Assembly: GCA_041498295.1 (NCBI GenBank)
Contig: JBGQIB010000059.1
Location: forward strand, 1 to 24,508
Length of the DNA stretch: 24,508 nt
Direction of reading: 5' to 3'
From: VGRW01 sp041498295
GTDB taxonomy: Bacteria; Myxococcota_A; UBA9160; SZUA-336
Shown: positions 14,730 through 22,673 of the stretch, in pieces
Position numbering within the stretch: the stretch's first letter is position 1
Layout: each line of letters starts with the position of its first letter
Made by a program: the position numbers and the translations under genes
The notes under the pieces: model-generated
Databases searched by the model: none
Told to the model about the DNA's origin: nothing
The model's input: only the letters and a program-made list of their open reading frames with translations

Positions 14730-16800
14730 AGCAAACGGCGACGCGACGGACGATGCGCTGCGCGTCGGCCTCTGGCTGCTGCGCGCTGGCGTCGCCGCGG
14801 GGCTGCTGTTCCTCGCGGCGGGCGGGCGCGCGCACGCGAGTGACTCGACGGAGCCTTCCGATGCGGCGACGGAGCTCCTGCTCGCGCCCGAGCTCGGCGG
14901 CGGCGACGACCGCGCGCGCGAGGCGCGCGACCTCCTGGACACGGATCGCAATCGCAAGATCGCGGTGATTTCGTCGGCGCTCGTCGATCTCGGGATCAAT
15001 GCGTCGGTCGGCGCGTCGCCAGTGAAGATTCTCCAGTGCGCGGGCGATCTCGGCCGCGGCGTATTGGATTGGTCGAAGCGTACGTCGGGTGAGGAACGCG
15101 CGCTGCTCCTGCTCGCACCCGGCGCGCTCGGTGGTCAGCTCGACGACACCACGCGCGCTCTCTACGAGCGGCTCGAAGGCCGCGAGCGCCGCTCGCTCGT
15201 GAGTGGGCTGCTCGACGATGGACAGCGCGCGCTCGCCGCGGGCAAGGTGCGGCGTGCGCGCATCGCGGTCGACCGCGCGCTCGAGCTGGATCCCAGCTCC
15301 GAGCGCGCCGACGCGCTGCTCGACGCAATCGACGCGCGCACCCGCAGCGACGGCGCGCGCGCCATCTTCGACCTCGAGCCCGCGCAGCCGGCGCTCGCGT
15401 TCGAGGCTTGGGACGTGCGACTCGCGACGTCGCTCCTCACGGACAAGGATGCGCGTGACCGGAGCGCCGCGCCGAGCGACGATCCGACGCTCGGCCTCGC
15501 GCGCGCCACCGCGCGCTACGAATCCGGCGAGCGCGCCGAGGCGCTCGACGACTTGCGGCGCATCGGCAAGATGGACGGGGCCGCGGCGGAGGTTGCGCGC
15601 GAGATACTCGAGGATCGCAGCATCAATCCCGAGCGCGCGCTCGACGACGAGATCTTCAGCTACACCAAACGGCGTTCCCTCGGCGTGCTGGGTGGAACCT
15701 CGCTCGCGAACAACGGCCTCGCGCTCGATCCGGACAACGTCGAGTTCACGACCGATGGCTACCGCAAGCTCAAGAACTCGTACAAAATGCTGCGCAAGAC
15801 GCTGAACCCGGTGAACCTGCTGCTCGATGCGCCGGCCCGCTGGTGGCGTGGCTGGCGTCCGGAGGGCGGCGCGCTGCGCGAGGCGGCGACCCGCTATCTC
15901 GACCTGGAGCCCGACGGCGCGCGCGCGGAAGAAGCGCGCAGCTGGCTCGAGACTCTGCGCGGCGACGAGCGCGGGAGCTCGACGGTGACACCGTTCCGTG
16001 ACGGGTACTTCGTTCTGCCGCACGCGCACACGCGCTACGCGCGCATCGCGCCGCGCCGAGTCGTGGTGTCGGTCGAGGCGCTCGAGCGCCAGGATCCGGG
16101 ACTCGTGAGCGAGCTCGGCCTCGACGAGTCGCCCGCGTTCGTGGTCGGTGAGTCGGGTCTGGGCGAGGGCGCTACCGAGCTCGACCCGGTTCGCGCGCTC
16201 ACACTGCTCGCTCGCTTGGCCGACGGGCTCGAAGCCGGCGCGCTGCAGTCGCGCAACCAGAGCACCGCTGACGTGCTCGAAGCGGTACGTCGCCTCGATG
16301 CGCGCATTCGCACGGGAACGACGCTGCGCATCGCGCCGCGCCTGCCGGACGTGGCTGCGGGCTTGTCCGAGGTGGGCACGGCGCTGGTCGACGGCGCGCG
16401 CGCGCGCACCGTGGGAAGCATCTCCATCTCGCGCAAGGACGAGGACATCGTCGCGGGGCGCGAGCTCGGCGGCGATGGCGCGTTCTGTCTGCCCGAAACG
16501 CCTTGCATCGACCGGAAGCTGCCCGTGGACGGGGGCCTGTTCGCGCGTACCAGCGGCGGAGACTCGGCTGGAGTCGGCGCACGCGCGGGCTATCGCGCCG
16601 CGCAGCTCTCCGTCGAGATGGGCACGGGTGGGCCGCACGCGTCACTCGTGCTGCCGCTCGCGCGCTGGCTCGGCATCACTCACTACCTGCCCATCGAAGC
16701 GCGCGTCGACGTCGGGCTCGGCGGTCTCTCGGCCGGCCCGCGCCTCGACTCGACCGCCGCGGAGGAAGCCGACGCCGCCGACGCGGCCGAGAGTCTCTAG
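14719..16800 (+). CDS. Large exported or membrane-anchored protein of unknown function
   Basis: I choose the GTG at 14719, preceded by AAGGAG at 14704-14709, giving 693 residues and an 11-bp overlap with the lipoprotein gene. A hydrophobic segment (GLWLLRAGVAAGLLFLAAGGRAHA, about residues 15-38) is a signal peptide with cleavage near AHA or a membrane anchor. A TPR-like pair is visible around 157-200 (GQRALAAGKVRRARIAVDRALELDPSSERADALLDAI) and another around 245-285 (LARATARYESGERAEALDDLRRI). The C-terminal third has alternating hydrophobic stretches (AAQLSVEMGTGGPHASLVLPLARWLGI) that could be beta strands. I do not recognise the family. The stop TAG shares CTAG with the stop of the convergent aminotransferase gene. 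A 781-codon antisense frame here is a composition shadow. Confidence 0.75.
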   Translation: MFPEANGDATDDALRVGLWLLRAGVAAGLLFLAAGGRAHASDSTEPSDAATELLLAPELGGGDDRAREARDLLDTDRNRKIAVISSALVDLGINASVGASPVKILQCAGDLGRGVLDWSKRTSGEERALLLLAPGALGGQLDDTTRALYERLEGRERRSLVSGLLDDGQRALAAGKVRRARIAVDRALELDPSSERADALLDAIDARTRSDGARAIFDLEPAQPALAFEAWDVRLATSLLTDKDARDRSAAPSDDPTLGLARATARYESGERAEALDDLRRIGKMDGAAAEVAREILEDRSINPERALDDEIFSYTKRRSLGVLGGTSLANNGLALDPDNVEFTTDGYRKLKNSYKMLRKTLNPVNLLLDAPARWWRGWRPEGGALREAATRYLDLEPDGARAEEARSWLETLRGDERGSSTVTPFRDGYFVLPHAHTRYARIAPRRVVVSVEALERQDPGLVSELGLDESPAFVVGESGLGEGATELDPVRALTLLARLADGLEAGALQSRNQSTADVLEAVRRLDARIRTGTTLRIAPRLPDVAAGLSEVGTALVDGARARTVGSISISRKDEDIVAGRELGGDGAFCLPETPCIDRKLPVDGGLFARTSGGDSAGVGARAGYRAAQLSVEMGTGGPHASLVLPLARWLGITHYLPIEARVDVGLGGLSAGPRLDSTAAEEADAADAAESL

Positions 16801-17897
16801 AGCAACGCGTCGAGCGCGGCCAACAGTCGCGCGACCACCTCGGGCCTCGCGTTCTCGCCCATCAGGCCGATGCGCCAGATGCGCCCCGCCAGCTTGCCGA
16901 GGCCGCCGCCGACCTCGATGCCGTGCGTCTCGAGCAGGCGCCGCCGCAGCGCCGCCTCGTCGCCGACCGGCGGGATCACCGAGTTCAGCATCGGCAAGCG
17001 GTGCTCCGGCGCGACGAGCATCTTGAAGCCGCGCGCCTCGAGTCCTTCGACCAGGAGCCGCGACGCATCTCGGTGTCGCGCGAAGCGCGCCTCGAGGCCC
17101 TCGGCGAGCGCGCGCTCGAGCGCCGCATACAGGCCGTAGATCATCGAGATCGGCGCCGTGTGGTGATAGATGCGGCTCGCGCCGAGATACCGGCCAATCA
17201 ACGTGAAGTCGAGATACCAGCTCTGCACCGGACGCGAGCGCCGATCGAGGCGCGCGAGCGCGCGTACGCCGAGCGCCACGGGGGACAACCCGGGCGGGCA
17301 AGCGAGACACTTCTGCGTGCCCGAGTAGGCCGCATCGATCTGCCACTCGTCGAAGCGCACGTCCATGCCCGACAGCGACGTGACGCAGTCGAGCACGACC
17401 AGCGCGCCCGCGCGCCGCGCCGCCCCCGCGACTTCCGCGACCGGCTGCACGACGCCGGTCGAGGTCTCGGCGTGCACGAGCGCCACGAGCGCGGGCCGGC
17501 GCGCTTCGATCTCCGCGATCAGACGCGCGGGCGGCACGATCTCTCCCATCTCCGCCTCGACGCGCACCACGCGCGCGCCCGCGCGCTCGGCGATCGTCGC
17601 GATGCGCTCGCCGAAGACGCCGTTCACCGCAACCAGCGCCGTCTCGCCGGGCTCGAGCAGGTTCACGAGACACGCCTCCATGCCCGCGCTGCCGGTGCCC
17701 GAGAGCGGGAACGCGAACGCCGAGTCACTCTTGAAGACGCGCCGCAGCTGGCCCTGCATCTCATCGAGCAACGCGAGAAACGCGGGGTCGAGGTGACCGA
17801 TCGGCGGGCGCGCGAGCGCGGCGCGCACTTCGTCGCAGACGTTGCTGGGGCCGGGGCCGAGCAGAAGGCGCTCGGGGAGCGACGCAAGAGAGCTCAT
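16797..17897 (-). CDS. Class V aminotransferase, serine/alanine-glyoxylate type
   Basis: A 366-residue PLP enzyme of the alanine-glyoxylate/serine-pyruvate aminotransferase group, which transfers amino groups between alanine or serine and glyoxylate or pyruvate. Signs are the start RLLLGPGPSNVCDEVRAAL, FPLSGTGSAGMEACLVNLL, HAETSTGVVQPV, VLDCVTSLSGMDVRFDEWQID and the Schiff-base motif YSGTQKCLACPPGLSP (K196). The C-terminal GGGLGKLAGRIWRIGLMG is also typical. The ATG at 17897 is supported by the family start; the longer frame to 18038 would overlap the HIT gene. No Shine-Dalgarno sequence precedes it, and a TATACT box lies seven bases upstream, so the mRNA may be leaderless. Confidence 0.92.
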   Translation of the reverse strand: MSSLASLPERLLLGPGPSNVCDEVRAALARPPIGHLDPAFLALLDEMQGQLRRVFKSDSAFAFPLSGTGSAGMEACLVNLLEPGETALVAVNGVFGERIATIAERAGARVVRVEAEMGEIVPPARLIAEIEARRPALVALVHAETSTGVVQPVAEVAGAARRAGALVVLDCVTSLSGMDVRFDEWQIDAAYSGTQKCLACPPGLSPVALGVRALARLDRRSRPVQSWYLDFTLIGRYLGASRIYHHTAPISMIYGLYAALERALAEGLEARFARHRDASRLLVEGLEARGFKMLVAPEHRLPMLNSVIPPVGDEAALRRRLLETHGIEVGGGLGKLAGRIWRIGLMGENARPEVVARLLAALDALL

Positions 17898-17904
17898 CGC
17901 GCCG

Positions 17905-17912
17905 AGTATACT
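17905..17912. promoter_or_regulatory. Palindromic -10 box shared by two divergent genes
   Basis: The 8-bp perfect palindrome AGTATACT reads TATACT on both strands, in the middle of a 41-bp divergent gap. On the plus strand it would start transcription near 17919, 20 bases before the HIT gene ATG. On the minus strand it would start at about 17897, exactly the A of the aminotransferase ATG. No good -35 is visible on either side. Confidence 0.5.
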
Positions 17913-17938
17913 GGCGCGCGCTCGAAGCCGAGGAGCGA

Positions 17939-18286
17939 ATGCAGCCCGACTGTCTCTTCTGCAAGATCGCCGCGAAAAAAGTGCCGGCGAAGATCCTGTT
18001 CGAGAACGAGCGCGTGCTCGCATTCGAGGACGTCGCACCCAAGGCGCCCACGCACGTGCTCGTGATTCCGCGCGAGCACCTCGCCTCGAGTCTCGACGTG
18101 GCGCCGCGCACGCACGCGCTCGTGGGCGAGCTCGTCGAGGTCGCGGCGCAGCTGGCGCGCGAGCGGGGCTGCGCGAACGACGGCTATCGACTCGTGTTCA
18201 ACACCAATGCTGCGGCGGGTCAAACCGTGTTCCATCTGCATCTGCATCTCCTCGGCGGGCGAAGCTTCGGGTGGCCGCCCGGGTAG
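17939..18286 (+). CDS. hinT: HIT-family nucleotide hydrolase (HinT-like)
   Basis: A 115-residue histidine-triad protein, MQPDCLFCKIAAKKVPAKILFEN and on. CxFC near the start, the NTNAAAGQTVFH segment and the catalytic HLHLHLLGGR histidine triad (about residues 98-102) are all present, as in HinT enzymes that hydrolyse AMP-lysine and other nucleoside phosphoramidates. AGGAG at 17931-17935 places the ribosome-binding site four bases before the ATG. It is the first of a plus-strand run with the small membrane protein and the dGTPase. Confidence 0.94.
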   Translation: MQPDCLFCKIAAKKVPAKILFENERVLAFEDVAPKAPTHVLVIPREHLASSLDVAPRTHALVGELVEVAAQLARERGCANDGYRLVFNTNAAAGQTVFHLHLHLLGGRSFGWPPG

Positions 18287-18322
18287 CGCTGACATAAACT
18301 GCCGACCTACTCGAGGTTGGGT

Positions 18323-18628
18323 GTGTTTCGCCTGCTGTTTCTCGTTCTGCTCGCCGCGGCCGCTTTCGTGCTGATCGAGGCGCGCTGGTCGCGCGAATCG
18401 CTGACCCTCACCTTGCGCGTGCGAACCGCCAAGGAGCTCGTCGCCACGGCGCAGGGAACCGCGCGCCAGCTCGGCGCGCGCGCCATGGAGCGTGTCGTCG
18501 GCGGCGAAACACCGGCCGTCTCGGCGCCGCCGCCCGGGCAACCTCCCGAATCGGACACCGAGAGCCTGCGCGAAGCGGACCGCGCGCGCCTGAATCACCT
18601 GGTCGAGGAGAAGAGTCGGGAGCGATAG
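18323..18628 (+). CDS. Small single-pass membrane protein, unknown function
   Basis: About 101 residues from GTG 18323, chosen because GAGG at 18313-18316 lies at the right distance; TTG 18317 is the alternative. One N-terminal membrane helix (FRLLFLVLLAAAAFVLIEARW) is followed by a basic helical stretch (about 25-55) and a Pro-rich, acidic soluble tail (PAVSAPPPGQPPESDTESLREADRARLNHLVEEKSRER). It stands 36 bp after the HIT gene and 4 bp before the dGTPase-like gene, so it is probably co-transcribed. I do not recognise a family. The hydrophobic start, tight spacing and ribosome site support it being real. Confidence 0.7.
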   Translation: MFRLLFLVLLAAAAFVLIEARWSRESLTLTLRVRTAKELVATAQGTARQLGARAMERVVGGETPAVSAPPPGQPPESDTESLREADRARLNHLVEEKSRER

Positions 18629-18632
18629 GGCG

Positions 18633-19787
18633 GTGCGAACCCGCGCGGAGCTCGAGAAGCACGAGGCCGAATCGCTCGCGCCCTACGCACTGCGCGCGCG
18701 CGACTCGCGCGGACGCATCGAGGCCGAGCCGCCGCACGCGTATCGCACCGCGTTCCAGCGCGATCGCGATCGCGTCCTGCACGCGCGCGCCTTCCGACGC
18801 TTGCAGTACAAGACGCAGGTTTTCCCGTACTCGGAAGGCGATCACTTCCGCAATCGACTCACGCATACGCTCGAGGTCGCGCAGGTCGCGCGCACCGTCG
18901 CGCGCGCGCTCGGCGCGAACGAGGACCTGGTCGAAGCGATCGTGCTCTCGCACGACCTCGGACATCCGCCGTTCGGCCACGCGGGGGAGCACGTGCTGAA
19001 TCAGTTGCTCCGCGCGCAGGGTGGCTTCGAGCACAACCGCCAGAGCCTGCGCATCGTGGACTGGCTCGAGGATCGCTCGGATCGCTATCCGGGACTCAAT
19101 CTCTCTCACGAGACGCGCGCGGGAATCTTGAAGCACGGATCCGATTTTCCGCGCTATTCGCATCCGGTGCCGCTGCCGGAGCTCGGCGCGGGCCCGAGCG
19201 TCGAGGGGCAGATCGCGAACGCGTGCGACGAGATCGCGTATCACACCCACGATCTCGATGATGGGCTGCGCGCCGACATCCTGGAGTGGGGTCGGCTGGG
19301 CGAGCTCGCGTTGTTCCAGCGGGCGCTCGTCGCGGCGAACACTCACGAGGGCGGCGACGCCCGCAGCGCGCGCCCACGCCTCACGGTCGCGCTCATCGAT
19401 CTGCTCGCGACCGACTTGATCGAGGCCAGCGCGCGCCGCCTCGAGCAACACCATCCAGTGTCACCCGAGGAAGCGGCGGCGCTGCCCGAGCGCGCGGTCG
19501 ACTTCTCGCCCGAGATCGCCGCCGAGAAGCGCGAGCTCGCGCGCTTTCTGCTCGACCACTTCTATCGCGACTATCGCGTCTTGCGCATGGCGGCGAAGGC
19601 GGAGCGGATCCTCGGCGATCTGTGGCGCGCTTATGCGGCCGACCCGCGCCAGCTTCCGCCGCACGTGCTGGAGCGCGCCCAGGGCGAGCCCGAAGAGCGC
19701 GCGATCGTCGATTACGTCGCCGGAATGACCGACCGCTTCGCGATGGACGAGCACGATCGGCTGTTCGACCCACACACGCACGTCTAG
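18633..19787 (+). CDS. dgt: Deoxyguanosinetriphosphate triphosphohydrolase-like protein (HD domain)
   Basis: A 384-residue HD-domain hydrolase of the type that removes triphosphate from dNTPs. Metal-binding residues are visible in NRLTHTLEVAQVARTVARAL (first His) and VLSHDLGHPPFGHAGE (His-Asp pair and later His), and a later Asp in the ANACDEIAYHTHDLDDGLRA stretch. The start HAYRTAFQRDRDRVLHARAFRRLQYKTQVFPYSEGDHFRNR is characteristic of the shorter, type 2 dGTPase subfamily, whose substrate range varies. It begins with GTG 4 bp after the small membrane protein gene. The role is presumably dNTP pool control, but substrate choice is not readable from sequence. Confidence 0.93.
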   Translation: MRTRAELEKHEAESLAPYALRARDSRGRIEAEPPHAYRTAFQRDRDRVLHARAFRRLQYKTQVFPYSEGDHFRNRLTHTLEVAQVARTVARALGANEDLVEAIVLSHDLGHPPFGHAGEHVLNQLLRAQGGFEHNRQSLRIVDWLEDRSDRYPGLNLSHETRAGILKHGSDFPRYSHPVPLPELGAGPSVEGQIANACDEIAYHTHDLDDGLRADILEWGRLGELALFQRALVAANTHEGGDARSARPRLTVALIDLLATDLIEASARRLEQHHPVSPEEAAALPERAVDFSPEIAAEKRELARFLLDHFYRDYRVLRMAAKAERILGDLWRAYAADPRQLPPHVLERAQGEPEERAIVDYVAGMTDRFAMDEHDRLFDPHTHV

Positions 19788-19856
19788 CGGCGCCCTGGCG
19801 GGCCGAACGATGGCGGATAGAGTTCGGTGCCTGTTGAGGATTTGCGAGGAGAGCAC

Positions 19857-22673
19857 TTGAGACGTCGAGGCTGGGGCAACCGACGAGGCGGCGGCAACAA
19901 CGGCGGCGGTACCGCCGGCAGCAGTGGAGGCGGCGCCCGGCTGCTAGAGCGACTGCGCGAGCTGCGCGGCGCCGGTCTGCGCGATCTGCAAGCGCTCGAG
20001 CGGGGCGAGGACCTCCCCGAGGGAATCGCGCTCGCCTCGGCGCGCTGGGAAGGCAATCGCCCGGTCGCGATCGTGGCGAGCCGCCGCGACGGCCTCGAGC
20101 TGCTCGGCTGGGCACGCATCGCGGCGCGGCGCGCGGGCGGCGGCCGGACTCTGCGCGAGGTGTTCATCGCTGCGCCGTTCTTCTCCGAACGCACCCGCAG
20201 CGCCGCCGCGCGCGCCGGCGAGCTCGGCCTGGTGCTGCATCTGCTCTCGCTGCCGGCGCTCGCCGATTCGGCCTCCGAGACGTTCGAGATCGACGATCAT
20301 CCCGCGCGGCCGGCTCCGACCCTGTTTGGTGGCGGTGCGACGTTGCTCGCGCGCGTGCTGCGCGTGATCGAGGGCGCCGCGGCAGTCACTTCGGCCGGCG
20401 GCGTGCGGCCTGCGGGATCCGAGTATCTCGTCTTCGTGCGTGGCGAACGCGTCGCGCGCGTGGCCCCCGAGGGCGAGGGCGTCGCCGTCGCGCTGGAGCT
20501 GCCGGAGCAAAAGCAGGTCCACGTGACCGAGGCGAACTTCCCGCGCTGGGGGGTCGAGCTGCACGAGTGGCTCATCGCGCTGGCACAGGATCCGCGGCTC
20601 CTGGAAGGCGAGGCGGCGCGTCGTGACGACGAGATCGAGCGCGCCGCCGACGAGGCCCACGCCGGCGTCACCGCGCGTTGGTTGCCCTGGAATCGCGAGG
20701 GGACCGACCTGATCGACTGGGTCGGCATCGACATCGACGGCCGGCCGGTCGTCGGCGCGATCCGCGACGCGCTCGAAGTCGCCGACGTGCCCGGGCTCGT
20801 TGCCGGCTGGCATCTCCTCGATCTCGAGCGCGGCAGCTGGACGCCGGGCGCGAGCGGCGCGCCGCGGCTGTTCGTTTCCGCGCGCGAAATTTCGCCGGAA
20901 GCGCGCGCGCTGCTCGAGGAGCTCGCCGGGCCGATCGGTACGAGTGACTCCCGTCCGGTCCGGAGTGATTCGCACGTGGGCTCGAGCGAGTCGCGCAGCG
21001 CGTCCGAGACGGGTGAGCCGGCGCGCGCCGACGGGGATGGATTCGAGCGCGGAGCGCGGCGCCGCCGGCGCCGCCGGCGCGGTCGCGGCGGACGCTTGGG
21101 TCCGGACGAGGACTCGCCGCGGGTCGAAGGCGAAGCGCGCTGGGAAGGCGAGGGCGGGGCAATCGAGGCCGCCGCTCCCGAGGGAGCGCGTGCCGGCGCC
21201 GATGCCGACGGGGATCGAGAGCGCGACGAGGTCGAGTCAGAGCGCGAGCGCGAGACGAAGCGCTTCGACGCGGACGACCGCGGGGCCGCGCGCGGCTGGG
21301 AACCGGAGCGCGTGCCGGAATCGGAAGGCGCGGGAGAGCTCGGCGCGGAGCGCGAGGGCGGCGATGGCGACGAGCCGCAGCGGGACGAGTCAGCGCGCGA
21401 TGAATCACAGCGCGACGAGTCCGGACGCCGCCGCGGTCGTCGCGGCCGGCGCCGGCGGGGTCGCGGTCGGTTCGGTCGCACTGAAGGCGACGACCGCCCG
21501 CCGCTCGACGAGTCACGGACCGACGCAGCGCCGGACGAGTTCGGGGCGACCGGGGAGGCGGCGCCGGAGGCGCTCGCCGAGCGCGAGGCCGCGCACGAGT
21601 CGCCGCACGCGTCCGAAGAGGATTCGGTCGAGCACGAGGTCGAGGCGACGCTCGCCGAACAGGAAGAGGAGACCGAGCGCGCTCCGGTGGTCGAGCCGGT
21701 CGAGGTCCCGCCGCCGCGAGCGCGCCGCTCACGCGCGGCGATCGTCGTGCGCGACGAGCCCGATTCGATCCTCGCGGCGCTCGTGCTCGCGCGCGACCGG
21801 CGCACGATCGTCTCGTTCCGCGTTCTGCCGCAGGAAGCGCTGATGGACTTCTTCAAGGGGCCCGCGACCGATCTCCCCGACAACGTCGACTTGCTCGTCG
21901 TGGGTTTCACGGCGCAGCCTCGGCCGAAGGAAGTGCTCGACACGGCCGAGCTCTTCCGCGGGCGGCTGCAATGGTTCGATCACCACGACTGGGCGATCGA
22001 GGACGTCGAGCGCCTGCGGGTCGCGCTGGGCCGTGACTCGATCCTGATCGCGGAGGACGCGGCGAGCCCGCTGGTGGCGGTCAGCGAAGTGACCGAGCGC
22101 CGCAGCCGCTTCACCGACAAGCTCGTCGATCTGTCCGCGCGACGCATGTCCGAAGGCGACATGCAGAAGTGGGGTTACCGTGTGATCCAACTGATTCAGC
22201 GGATGGCCGCGAATCCCGGCGAGCACCGCGCGGAGATCGTCTCGGTGCTCGCGGGCAAGCCGACGGATCTGCCCTCGGCGGTCGACGTGTACGGCCCCGA
22301 GACACAATGGGTCGAGGAGCACGACCCGCGCATCGTGCACTTCGGCGAGTACCAGCTGGCCGTCTGTCAGGTGCCGCGCAACCTCGATCCCGGCGAAGTG
22401 GGACGACGCGTGCGCCTGCGCACCGGCGCGCGCTTGTCGCTCGCGGCGCGCGAGGGCGACGACCTCGTCGTGCTCGCGTCCAACGACGAGAAGCGGCCGC
22501 TGAACGTCATGAGTCTGCTCGACGCGGTCGGCGACGAGCTCTCGTTCGTGCGTCCGAAGACCGGCGGTGACCGAGTCGGGCGCGCGCGCGTCGAGGAGCT
22601 CGACCAGCGGCCCGAGCGGATCGAGGAGCTGATCGGCGGGATCGTGCGACACCGCTCGATCCTGTATGGCTGA
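19857..22673 (+). CDS. Very large Arg-rich disordered protein with C-terminal DHH-phosphoesterase-like domain
   Basis: I choose TTG 19857 because AGGAG at 19847-19851 lies five bases upstream; GTG 19827 would add ten residues. The 938-residue product starts with a Gly/Arg/Asn-rich tail (RRRGWGNRRGGGNNGGG), then a globular region (about 25-370) with no family that I recognise. A disordered region (about 370-625) follows: two Arg blocks, RRRRRRRRGRGG near 400 and RRRGRRGRRRRGRGRFG near 524, set in Asp/Glu-rich sequence with RDES repeats. The last 300 residues resemble a DHH phosphoesterase: WFDHHDW (about 706-712) is the DHH motif, but the usual HxDxDG is replaced by VVRDEPDSILAAL, so activity is doubtful. 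The end overlaps queE by 8 bp. RNA binding is inferred from the Arg/Gly blocks only. Confidence 0.72.
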   Translation: MRRRGWGNRRGGGNNGGGTAGSSGGGARLLERLRELRGAGLRDLQALERGEDLPEGIALASARWEGNRPVAIVASRRDGLELLGWARIAARRAGGGRTLREVFIAAPFFSERTRSAAARAGELGLVLHLLSLPALADSASETFEIDDHPARPAPTLFGGGATLLARVLRVIEGAAAVTSAGGVRPAGSEYLVFVRGERVARVAPEGEGVAVALELPEQKQVHVTEANFPRWGVELHEWLIALAQDPRLLEGEAARRDDEIERAADEAHAGVTARWLPWNREGTDLIDWVGIDIDGRPVVGAIRDALEVADVPGLVAGWHLLDLERGSWTPGASGAPRLFVSAREISPEARALLEELAGPIGTSDSRPVRSDSHVGSSESRSASETGEPARADGDGFERGARRRRRRRRGRGGRLGPDEDSPRVEGEARWEGEGGAIEAAAPEGARAGADADGDRERDEVESERERETKRFDADDRGAARGWEPERVPESEGAGELGAEREGGDGDEPQRDESARDESQRDESGRRRGRRGRRRRGRGRFGRTEGDDRPPLDESRTDAAPDEFGATGEAAPEALAEREAAHESPHASEEDSVEHEVEATLAEQEEETERAPVVEPVEVPPPRARRSRAAIVVRDEPDSILAALVLARDRRTIVSFRVLPQEALMDFFKGPATDLPDNVDLLVVGFTAQPRPKEVLDTAELFRGRLQWFDHHDWAIEDVERLRVALGRDSILIAEDAASPLVAVSEVTERRSRFTDKLVDLSARRMSEGDMQKWGYRVIQLIQRMAANPGEHRAEIVSVLAGKPTDLPSAVDVYGPETQWVEEHDPRIVHFGEYQLAVCQVPRNLDPGEVGRRVRLRTGARLSLAAREGDDLVVLASNDEKRPLNVMSLLDAVGDELSFVRPKTGGDRVGRARVEELDQRPERIEELIGGIVRHRSILYG

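Noticed and set aside
14293..16638. 781-codon open frame on the minus strand
   Set aside because: It is antisense to the exported-protein gene, which has a signal peptide, ribosome-binding site and balanced composition. The minus frame is dominated by Arg, Ala and His, as expected from a GC-rich codon shadow.
19803..19827. Inverted repeat CCGAAC-N13-GTTCGG before the DHH-like gene
   Set aside because: A 6-bp stem with a 13-nt loop is expected by chance at this base composition, and nothing else supports an operator.
21055..21092. Tandem GCC/GGC-type DNA repeats
   Set aside because: They are explained by the polyarginine codons of the protein; there are no spacers, so this is not a CRISPR or mobile element.
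20297..21943. 548-codon minus-strand frame rich in Ser and Arg
   Set aside because: It is a shadow of the Asp/Glu/Arg-rich part of the DHH-like gene; low-complexity codons give open antisense frames. It has no start context and no motif.
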